DNA of 64,000 nt from Antedon bifida. Taxonomy: Eukaryota > Echinodermata > Crinoidea > Comatulida > Antedonidae. This document shows positions 1 through 12,000 of the stretch, piece by piece; position 1 is the first letter of the stretch, and each line of letters begins with the position of its first letter. The DNA lies in the NCBI GenBank assembly GCA_963402885.1, contig OY727093.1, forward strand, positions 6,087,501 through 6,151,500, read 5' to 3'. The notes beneath the pieces are model-generated. The model was not told where the DNA came from, ran no database searches, and saw nothing but the letters and a program-made list of their open reading frames with translations. The position numbers were made by a program, and so were the translations under genes.

Positions 1-79
1 CTCAGCGGCTTGATAAACTGAGACTTAATATACAAAGTGAACCATTCGCCAGTCACACAAGTATATTTTTCTCTTTCAG

Positions 80-3000
80 TGGCTACCCAAATTGATGTAT
101 CTAAACATGGGTTACAATCGCCTGAAGAACATTCCGGAGCTCGGCATACAGGGAAAGCGATGTCTGATCTCGTTGGTCGTTCGGAACAATAACCTGGACA
201 ATCTGGATGGGGTTGAAGAACTTGATGCGTTGGAAGAGCTTGAGGCTTCACATAATTGTATTCACGATAATAAATGGCTTGAGGTTTTTTCCCAGTTAAA
301 TCACTTGGCCATGGTAGGTACCTCTAAAGTTTGTACTCATAATCATATATATTAATAATAATATCCTGGATTTATAAAGCGCCTAATGTTGTGAACCCTC
401 TAAGCGCTGTACAAATTATTACCCTGGTCATTTTTGGATCAAACACGTATGGAAACATACTCCAATAAATTAAGGATTGAACTGCATTTTGAAAATATTT
501 ATCCTAATAAATGTCTAAATCATAATAATCTGCTTTTAATTATGAATGATAAGTCAATGATAATAATACCAAATTTCAAAACTTTGATATCACTTTTGAG
601 ACTAGTTTATTAAACATAAACAGTTTTCATGAGAATAATCCATTTGACCTTTATTCAATCAATGCAATGCTACAATTCCTCCGAATTTAAGCTTTTAATT
701 AAATTAGTGTGCCACCTTGACATGATAACTCTAAATTTTTGGAAGAGGAAATGCACATTCGATCTCCTCAAGGTGACAACAGACATCAGAGTGATTTCAT
801 GCTGTAGTCCACTCTAAAACTCTGTCTACACTATCAAACTTTATGCGACAAACACAATGTGATGTGCCCATATATAGACATGATGATGTCATATCACTAC
901 CATATTTGGGTACATCACTACCATATTTGGGCACATCACTTTTTGTCAAATTAATTTGTTAGTGTAGATAGAGCTTTATACAAAAATGGTAGTGATTTTA
1001 TTGAAAGCTCTGTCTACACTCTATGATCAATAAGCAACTATATACAGCTGAAGCTAACCCCTATCCAGAGCAAACTCCACTTGTGTGGGTCTCAAGGTGT
1101 CCCCTTAATAGAGATTCTCTTCCGTATTTTCTTTTAGACTTATTTTCCTTATTGTATATTTCCTAAATAGGTGAACTTACAAGGAAATCCATTCAGTTAT
1201 GAGGCGCAATTCAGAGCAAATGTAATTGGAAGCATGTCAGCAAAGGCAGTAAAAAGATGTGTAAGTTTCCCCACAATCTTTTAGTGAGTTTCATCACAAT
1301 AATAATATGTTTTGCTCAACTTATTATAATTTGTGGAGTTGAAATTTTATTGATATATGCTCACAATTGATTTCAGTATTTCACTGCTTTCTTGATGGAC
1401 TCAAATTTTACCAATTTAGCCAATTAAGAGCAAGCTTGGTGGTCTAGAGGTATAAACTAGTGGTCTGGAGGTGAGGTGTTTCAGCCCCACCCAAGAACAT
1501 CTTGTAAATTGTTTTGAGTGTAAACTTCCTTAAATTATTTCCTCCGTGCTAAATGAATTTACTTTATGAAATGTATATTATCTAAACTTATAGATAATAA
1601 TAACAAGAGTTTCCGCAAGAGCTATTATTAATTAAAACCTCATATAGAAAGTAAAATTAAAACTGAATGTAAATAATTTAATTACTGTATTTGGCCATCA
1701 GTTTCTATGGGATTTTAAATATTATAGTGATTGGTGGTATATAATATATATACTTAAACTTAGCTTGAATCTAACCCCTAGCCATCAGCGCAAGCCCCTT
1801 CGTCTACAGGTATGAAAGCCAGGCTAGTGATCTGGGGGTCATGGGTTCGAGTCCCACCCGAGAATTACTTGCATATTGCAATGTACTTGGTGAAGTACAA
1901 ATTACATCAGAGTAGGACAAACATCTGGCCAAGTACTCAACACCCTGACACAAAGCTACTCCTCAGTAGTTACAAACAATTACAATCTAATATGATTAAC
2001 ACAAATTATATTATTTATTCCTTTTATTGCATAGAGCCAACAATAGTGAAGTTCACTTAGTAAAATAAGAAGAAAAGGCATTTAATTAACAAGGTTCACA
2101 ATATAGTATTCCAAGAAAAAAAAAATATATATATATATACAAACTAGTTATCTAATTACACTTAAGCTTTTTTCCATATATATTTTTCAGCCTATAATTG
2201 ATGAAACACCAGTCAGCAAAGAGGAAAAGATGGTAAGTTGGATATTACCAACTAGTAATCCAAGTTCATTTTAACTTTATAAACTGTTTGAAATTAATCT
2301 AAATTAGTAAATCAGTTAAAATAATTAATTAATAAAGCTACTTAACTTAAAGTTATCCGATTTATAATATTTTTAAATATATACTTTACATACTATTATT
2401 TTCAGCTTGTGAAAAAGAAAGTCGGAAAGCGGCCTCTACAAAAATATCGTCACTCTGCCGATTTTCTAGAGAGTTCTTACAGTCCGTCTCTGACCGATAT
2501 GAATGCTTCAATCAATGACAGTCCTAAATTTGTATCTAAAAAAACTGATAACAAGTTGAAGAAACCAAAAAAGGTTCGAACTCCTACCATTAGCAGCAAT
2601 AGCCACACAAAACGACCAAAGAACAAAGGTAATGTACTATTTAGACACTAATAACCTTTTCACATCTGCAAAAAGTAACAGTGTGAAGTAGAAGTGTGAA
2701 GACTATTTATAGGAATTTAGATTTCACTGATGAAAGGCCTGTTTTTTTGTTCCGAGATGTCCTGAGTTGTTATTGCGCTTATGTGTATTGCACAGGTATT
2801 AAACTGACCAATCATAGTAATCAAATAGTGCGCAACTATGCTTTCTCCGAGATTTCTCACAGTTCACGTACTGTATGTGTGTATAAAAATGTATAATAAA
2901 TTGGCCGATCAAACCTGGTTAAAACTTGTACTAATTTATGCAGATGTGAAAAGGGTTACATAAATACGAATCAGATATCAAACTTTTTATTTTAAATTTT

Positions 3001-6000
3001 GAAAAATAAAGTATTATTACTAATACACCCATGATATTTGCTCTTGTGAAATCTTCTGGCAAATATACTTATTTTGAATGAACATTTTTATAGCAAGAGG
3101 TTATATTTCAACATTTTTACCATCCTCGTTACAGTTAGAAACATACCAAAATTATTTATAATTCACACATATAATAATGCAGACCAACTGTAGAATAGTT
3201 TTTGCCATAGTTCCTAAATATATATTATTTTGAATCTGGTTAGATAAACTTACACACGAAGCAACAGCATCGGATTACCGATCAGAGTTAGACAGAATGC
3301 GTCAACATCATGGACCTGATTGGCTAAATGCTGTCAACATAAAAACAGATGAATCGTCAACAGATGATGGAATATCAAATAAAAAGTCAACGAAAGATAA
3401 AAAGGCTGCGAAAGATAAAAAGACCCAAAATGGAAATGATGTACCAGATGGACCAAGCAAGCTACCTTCACCCCAGATGCAAAAAGAACGAATATTGTCA
3501 GTAGATGAAGGTAGAGTTTATTTGTTTGTTGACATGCTCAAACAATTAGATTATCTACTGTCGTAGTTTAGATTATTAATCTTATCTGCCATGTCTTTAT
3601 TGCAGGTGAAGATATCTGTGGTCCACTTCTTGTACGAATTGAAGATCGCACCACTGGTAGTCTAAAACACGTTTTTCTGACAGTTCGAGATGTGTTTATC
3701 CAAGAAAAAGACTTGGATGGAGAAATAATAGACAAACTTGATCTTAGAGCATTAAAAAGGTGAGTTAACACCCTGTCAAAGTTAGCTAATACCCTTTTCA
3801 CATCTTCATAAACTTGTAACCATGTTTGATCTCCCGATTTATTACATGTTTCATACACGCATGCGCGAACCCTGAGAAACCTCGGAAGGAAAGCGTGGAT
3901 GCGCGCTATTTGATTACTATGATTGGTCAGTTTAATACAATACAATACATGTGCGTGCAGTAATAACTCGGAACAACAAAAACAGGCCTCTCATCAGTGT
4001 GTTTTTCTACAAAATAGTATTCACTCTATGCAAACCTGGTTACAAGTTGTTACATTTTGCAGATGTGAAAAGGGTATAAGATACACAGTTAGTTAGTAAC
4101 ATTGTTGAGTTGAGAAGCATAACATATAGCCGTAAAATCAGCTTTAAAGACCCCCATAGTTCTGGTAGAACTAGTCTTCTTGGATAATGAGGTCCAGTTT
4201 TACACGTCTGGCTCATGTGCACTTTAAAGAATCCATTGCATCTTTTAGAAGAGTAAGGGATTACCTCAGTGTCCTAGTCCATCTCTCACTCTATCATTTT
4301 GGACAGGCAAATGAGCCCTGATAGGTGGCTGAGCCTGCTAAAAGGCACTCTTAGGGAAATGAAAGTAGCTTTTTGTGTTACATCTGTTCCATTGAGCTTT
4401 GAGAAAGTTTTCACTGTTGAAAGTATGTTAAAAGAACAAAACCATACAATTTAAATTATAACGACTTGATAAAGTGTTAAAGTAGTCAATCAGAAATTTC
4501 AATTGCTCATTAAAATATTTCTGTAGTACTTTCAATCAATTAAAAATAACTCTTGTTGTTACAGTATTTCAAGGGGAAATGAAACAGTACTAGATGAGGA
4601 GTCTGGCAGACATTTGATAATTCCTTCAGTTCACTTAGCATTAGATTACACAAGGAAGGACAGGCAAAGGCGTGACTACCTTATGGATGATGTTAATGAT
4701 AGCAAGGTAATGGAGCCGGTTTATAACCACAGATTATTTGAATGATCTTTTTCATAAGCAACTACTAAAATCTGAAAGTATACACATTGACTTAAAAGGC
4801 TGCAAAGATTTCATGTTAAATAGATCAGTATAAACATGTTTCTAGCACATCCATTACAGTAGAACCTCTATTAAGGGGACAGCTTCAGAACCCCAACAAA
4901 GTCATTCTAAAATAAGGTGTCCCCTGTCGATTGGCCACATGAACTCATTTACTTGCTTGCTTGATACTTGCTTGATGGGGAGATTAATAAGCTAAATAGC
5001 TTATATGACCCTTCCTTTCTTTCCAACAAAACTATAAAACTAAATACTATTAATTTTAATCATTATACTATTAATTTTAATCGTTTAATTTCAATTGTTT
5101 TCCCTAAAGAACATTTTATCATCACACAAGTCTTTATATATTATTTAAAAATTGTGTTTATATACTGACATTTTATTTTGATTATGACTACTGTATTTAT
5201 TAGGTTTTACTGGATGCATTAGAACCAATGCTAGAACATAACCAGATGAGTGTGATCATTAGGGATCGAATGCAGTGCCTAAAGTGTTCTTTAGAGTTTA
5301 ATAAATGTGATGCTGATAAGGCAGTACAGAAGAAAAGGAAAGACAAGTCACTACTCTCTAATGGTGAGTTTGTTAATAACAATCAAGCTTGGGCATATTT
5401 ACCAGCTTCCTAGATCTCTTAGGTCAAGTGGTCATCGACTCCAAAGATTTGGACATCTACCTCTGGTCAGAGCACATTGTGGAAATCCCTAACAATTTCA
5501 ATTTGACAGAGTGATACTATGAACCCAGCTGAGACAGCTAAGACCCAGCTGAAGACTTCTTTTCCAACAAGCTTTTTCAATTATTTAATTACAATTTCCT
5601 GTTTTACTTCAGTATATGTACAGTACATTGAGAGCCTGCTTATTTGCACTATAAAGCTTTGTCTAACACTATCAAACTAGTTTGACAAAAAAGTGTGATG
5701 TGCCCAAATATGGTAGTGATATGCCCATATATGGTAGTGATATGACATCATGTCCATATATGGGCACATCACATTTTTTTGACAGTGTAGACAGAACTTA
5801 AGCAACTATTAGTATTTAGTATTATTCTCATTTTGTATTTAATTTTCACAGATATTGACTCCATCATTGAGGTTTTTGTATGCCCAACATGTAAAAGTGA
5901 CCTATTGGTTGAGATGGACACAATGCAATGGGAAGATCAAAGGCTTCCAGTGTCAGCTAGCAGCACTCCATTCGGATCAATTACATCTATCAATAGCGCC

Positions 6001-9000
6001 CTCCCGTTAGCAGCATCGTCCCCATGGAAACAACCTGGGTACGTCATTTGTATTTGTTAATTTTCTTTCAGACTTATTTTAAGTCAGATTAGCACACATA
6101 TCAAGTGTTTTGCATTACTACATTCAACTCTCCAATGCCACATTTTGAGATGGTCCAATATGTCTAATTTTTTAAATAGTAAGAGCAAATTTGAGACACA
6201 ACAAATCTTCTTTTATGATATTTTATATACTATTTGTTGTTTATTTTGGAAATATTATGTTGGGAATTTGAATTTTAAAAATTTAATATAAATTAGGTGC
6301 TTTAAAATTTATATTGTGATGTAATTGTTATTGTATTTATTTGTACTTATGATGTTTTCTTATTCATTTGCATAGTCCATCTATATTCTGCATTTATTAA
6401 CATGTTTTTTCAATGTCTAATTTCTCCACTATGTAACACTAAAATTGCTACCATAAAAACTGTTATCATTAATGTAAATAAGGGATACAGAGGCTCTGTC
6501 TACACTATCAAACTTTATGTGACAAAAAAATGTGATGTGCCCATATATGGACATGATGGTATCATATCACTACCATATTTAAGCATATCCCTACCATTTT
6601 TGGGCACATCACACTTTTTTTGTCATAGTGTAGACAGAGCTTAAGAACAACTTATAAAAAATAAGTCATACTCAAATTTTGTCGCTTCTCATCCCACAAT
6701 GCAATGAGTGAATTCATTTCATTTTGTATCCATTCACTTTCACAGATCCTCCGATCATCCATTTGTTCGTTCATTGGACAGTGCATCCACCGACTTCCAC
6801 ACACCAGATAGCTCACCCGTTTCCAGCTTTATCCCAAATAACCGACCTTCTTCTTCTACGGTTACGCAAACGCACGTTAACTCGCAATCAAACAAAACTA
6901 ACAGCATGAATCATAACGATACGGAAGTGTTGCTGGAAAAGGAATGTGCCCCACTTGAACGTCAGCTAAAAGAAGAGATAATTCATCACGTGCCGAACCT
7001 TCCTATTCAAGACATTCCGGAATATCCGCATGAAAAGATCGAAGAACTCATAGAAAACAATAAGAAAGAGAAATTCCACAGTCATTATTCTTTAGTGCCG
7101 TCAAACATTTTAGGATCTAATACGAGCAGTCGGCAGAGTTCTAGAAGTAATTCTGTTAACGAAACTCCTCCAGTTGTTCATCAAATACCACATACTAATT
7201 CAGTTTCGCAAAACAGTCGTGTAAAACATTCTTTATTTGGAAAAGATGATGGAAATAGTGGACGAAATAGTATTGATAGTGATATAATGGTATTACATCA
7301 AAACGGAAATGCAGTGGAAATAGACAATGGTTTACCAATAGATTTGGCAAGTAGTTCCGGGCTAGTAAAAGCTTTGAACAGTGGTTCAGAAAACCATTCT
7401 GACGATTTGGAAGCAAGTACGTCGTCGGGCAACACTCCGTACGGTTCGCTACTTGAAAGTTTTTCAAGCAATAGACCATTTATATCAGATTCAGAAAATG
7501 GAGACACCAAAGTTGTTCGTCCAAGTGGTGCTACTATTAGTTCAACGTGCAATAATAACTTAGGAACTTACTCGCTTGAAGCAACACCTTTCGGTACCCC
7601 ATCCAGCATCAATCCGTCCACTCATGAATTGGGTGGGTTATCTGACTACCTCAGTGGAACAGAATCACAGATAAACAATGGTTATTCAACTGCTAATTCC
7701 GATCCGGATGATCCATCAGGTTTATCCGTAGCATCCAAAAAGCTGGAAGATGACGAGGAAGAAAGTGCCATAGCTGTTGATGAAAATGATCATAGCTTCA
7801 CAACAATCGACCATCGACTAAAGCTTTACTTTTCTATGAGTTTATTTGGTGATGTTGAGGAATTTGCTTGTATGTTAAAGGTAAGTTTTGTACACTCTAC
7901 CAAGTTTTTCAAAATATAATAGTGATATGATGTCATTGTGTCCATATATGGGCACATCACATTTTTTGTCACATAAAGTTTGATAGTGTAGACAGAGCTT
8001 TATATATCTTATAACATGCCTTTGTCTCATTCTTTCAAGGTGCCTCTGTCATTCAGACAGACTATCTTCTAGTAGATTCCCCTAAATCTCTGTCTACACT
8101 ATCAAACTTTAATCAAACATGATGATGTCATATCACTAACATATTTGGGAATATCACTACCATATTTGGGCACATCACACTTTTTTTGTCAAACTAGTTT
8201 GATAGTGTAGACAGCTATTGTAAGGGCGTGTGGCGCTGTGTGTATTGTAAGGGCGTGTGGCGCTGTGTGTTGGACGTTCGACTACTGATCGTTAGACCGA
8301 GGTTCGAATCCAACTCTCGCCGCATTGCTTGTATCCTTAGGCAAGATACTTTACTTACGTTTGCCTCTCTCCACCCAGGTGTATAAATGGGTACCCGGTT
8401 AGATCAAGACACAACTTTGCGCTGATTACTAGCTGCATATATGGGAGTATGTTTCCATAGGTGTTTGATCAGGAAATGACTGGGGTAATAATGTTCAGCG
8501 CATTGAGAGCTTGCTTATATGCGCTATATAAGAATGAACTATTATTAAAACTAGATTCCCTTTTGAGTCTGGTACAAGATGTCCAGCTCTCCAAAAATGT
8601 TTAGTATGGCTTAGATTTTTCATTTGTTAATAACAAAATTGTCATTGTTAATAACAAAGTACACTGCATTACTCTACAGGGTCCAATATTTCAACACAAC
8701 AAGTTGATAGAATTTGCTGGTCTGTTGGTAGTTTCAACAAGTACTATTTTCATCATGAAGATTACCAAAAAAGAAAGGTAAGACATTACAAAGATTATGG
8801 GTAATACGATAAATTAAACTTTAGTTACAAGCTGGGTAGAAGTTTAATTCAACACAACTGTTTATTTTTAATTTTGAAGTTTACTTAATGTTTCAGTGAC
8901 AATCCTTCTGATTGGCTGTTCAAGAAATCTCAGCATCCAATTAAAGACCTTCGTCATCTTCACGTTGGTCTTGGAAGTCAGTGCCTTCAGTTGGAGTTCA

Positions 9001-12000
9001 ACACTGAGGTTTCAGTTTACACAGTACAAATCAAGGATAGAATACGCTGTGAGCAATTTGTACACTGTTTGCTTGGTTAGTATTATGTTCTTTTATATCA
9101 ACTCAAAATATATGCCACATTGCTAGCGACGTATGCCACTTTTATAGCCCATATGCCAACTTGCTAGCTAGCAAACTTTCTAACTCACATATGCCAATTT
9201 TAGAGCCCATATGCCAACTTGCTAGCCATGTATGCTACCTTTAGCCCATATGCCAACTAATGCTAGCCCATATACCACCTTGCTAGTCTATATACCAACT
9301 TGCTAGCCAATATACCACTTTTCTAGTCTATATACCAACTTACTAGCCATTCATCCAACTTGCTAGCCCATATGCCACTTTTCTAGTCTATATACCAACT
9401 TGCTAGCCATTCATCCAACTTGCTAGCCCATATGCCACTTGCTAGCTATGTATGGCACCTTGCTAGTCTATATACCAACTTTCCAGCCATGTATGCCATT
9501 TTGTTAGCTCAAATATGCCAATTGCTAGGCCATATGCCAATTACTAGCCATGTATGCCACTTTGCTAGTCACACATTCCACTTTGCTTGCCACTTGCTAG
9601 CCCATATTTGAACTTGCTAGCCATTTATGCTACTTTCTAGCCAATTTTATGCCAATTGTTAGCCCATATGCCACTTTGCTAGTATACTATTCACTAGCCC
9701 ATATAATATTCCATTTCGCTAGAGTAATTTTGGCAGTGGAAATTGATGTGTGCTAGTAAATTGAATCCTCTTTGTCTTGAGTCTTATAGATGAGATGTAA
9801 CTTTATTGCAATGTTTATGTTTTTTTAGATACTATTGAAAACTGTAGTAATGCAAAGCGCTTTGCAGGCGTGTCCAGAGATGACGCACTGACGTCTTTAA
9901 ATCTCCTTGAGGCAGTACACTCATCAGATGCCAATGAGTCTATAGATGAAGACAGTACATTAAGGACATATCTAATTGGAAATTTAAAAACATACCAAAC
10001 AATTAAAAATGGTTAGTTTTTTTATTTTATTGATTTAAAGATGTGTTTTCCTGTTATGTTAAAGTTATAATTAAAAATAAAATGTCTAATTTATTGTATA
10101 ATTTGAAAATTCACAACTTGACAATATAAATTAGGTTTAAGTTATGTCTACACTATCAAACCTCATGTGTGAAAAAAATGTGACATGATGATGTCATATC
10201 ACTACCATATTTGGGCATATATATCATATTTGGGCATATATATCATATTTGGAAACATACTTTGTTGTCAAACTAGTTTGATAGTGTAGACAGAGCTTTA
10301 CAAAATAACCTGATTAAGTTGCCTGAACAACAGCTGTTATTATTTAGAACACTATCAAATCACATTAGTTACTGTTTATACACTATCATCTGTGATAAAT
10401 TTTGTTAAAATACAGCACTCTTAAATAAATTTAAGTAAAATGAAAATAATTTTGACGATGACTTTGTTTGTATTGCAGTTTGTCAACCTGTTGAGACAAC
10501 CAGGAGTATAGTGGTCACAACCAATGAATTCTGCCTGTTAGATGAGAATTACTTTTGGCCATTGAATTCCAAAAATAGCATTCCACCAAAGATGGTACAA
10601 TTTACAGTGAAACAAATTGAGCTTATCAGCAATATCTCGGGCATTGTAAGAAACAATTGAATTTGTCATTTATTTATACTGGGTAACCTCCCAGAGGGCC
10701 CAATTATGATCACTGGCTGTGTGTGTACTAGTACACCGGAGTAACCCCCTACTCATCTCGAAAGATATACTAGGTTCTTTAACATGCACATAAGCTAGAT
10801 GTGTACACTGGACCTACAGTTTATAGTCCTTATCCTAGAACACTTGTTCTACCACCAGAACCATGGAGCGAGTGAGCCTTGAACTCTTGCCGATGTTATG
10901 GATAATGGCTACGTAATTATGATTCCACTGTCTTAACCGCTCAGCCACTCACTCGCACACTAAATTGTCAAATTAGTACTTTATTTAACATAGTGCAGTA
11001 CATGCCTTCAGATGTTGGTGGTTTGTCCGTTAGGGATGATCATGATAGCTGTTCTATTGCTAAAACATCTTTGCTTCGTTTGTTTTTTATTTCTCACGAC
11101 AGTCCTAGTAGTGCTAGCATAACAACATTTAATTTCTCCGCTTTCTACAGCCTTACTCTGTTAAATGTTGCAAATGCTTTCAAACTGACCAATAACATTA
11201 CATGTTTTCAATTCTATTTAGGTGTTATATAAAGACAGTGAAAATGACATCAGTGTAGGATTCTTTAATGAGGTAACCATTTATTTACTTTACTAAGGGA
11301 ATCTGATGTTCAGAAATGAATAAATTGTGTGTTAGATTGTCCTATGCACTTATTGATTGATTCATCACTTTATTTCAGAATAAAAATTCAATATAATATA
11401 CAACAAACAATACAAAACGGAAAATCACACTAAAATAAGATTTTCTCCCATTTAGTGAAAAGATTTGAAGATTGTAACAGATAGTTCTTAGTACACATAA
11501 CAAGATCATTTTCACTATTCAAAACATACAGTGAAAGACAATACCATTATTGTTCAATTAAATTAATTCTAAATTCAGATGGGGAAGGTGCAAAGGATGG
11601 ATCTCCCGCTTGTAAACTCATCTTTAACCAGAAAACCATGTTTTTGTTATCTTTTTTAGGGATCTGGTGAGGAAAGTTATTGGCATTTGAAGATGGAAAC
11701 TAAGTCATCATTGAGGTCTCTTATATCAGCATTAAAAGAGCCTTGGGAGAAGGTGTTTGGAGTTGATTTACAGTGCACTGAATATCCTAGCATTATCATC
11801 CAGGTAAGCAAAATAACCCCTTAATTTATTAAGGTGGTTTCTCTCCACTTACAGAGTGAAAGCAATCCGTATTCAAAAAGTCTTGTTATAAGGTTTAGGT
11901 AGTGGCACTGTTATTGTCAGGAAAAAAAATCTTGGCACAGTTCCAGAGCCAGCACTTCACTCCATGACGCTTTTATTGGAAGCCAAGTATGTTTAGCTCA

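Noticed and set aside
1785-1865. Functional tRNA gene
   Set aside because: Good B box, but the acceptor and other stems do not pair well and the sequence continues into a tail shared with the copy at 1,425. It is a SINE head.
7195-7552. Minus-strand frames opposite the large STK11IP exon (84-94 codons)
   Set aside because: They lie wholly within a well-supported exon of the other strand and show no domain. They are shadow frames.
10880-10960. tRNA-Ser/Leu gene on the minus strand
   Set aside because: The A box is strong, but the B box is degenerate and the unit is repeated at 56,262 and 63,290 with the same non-tRNA body. It is a SINE.
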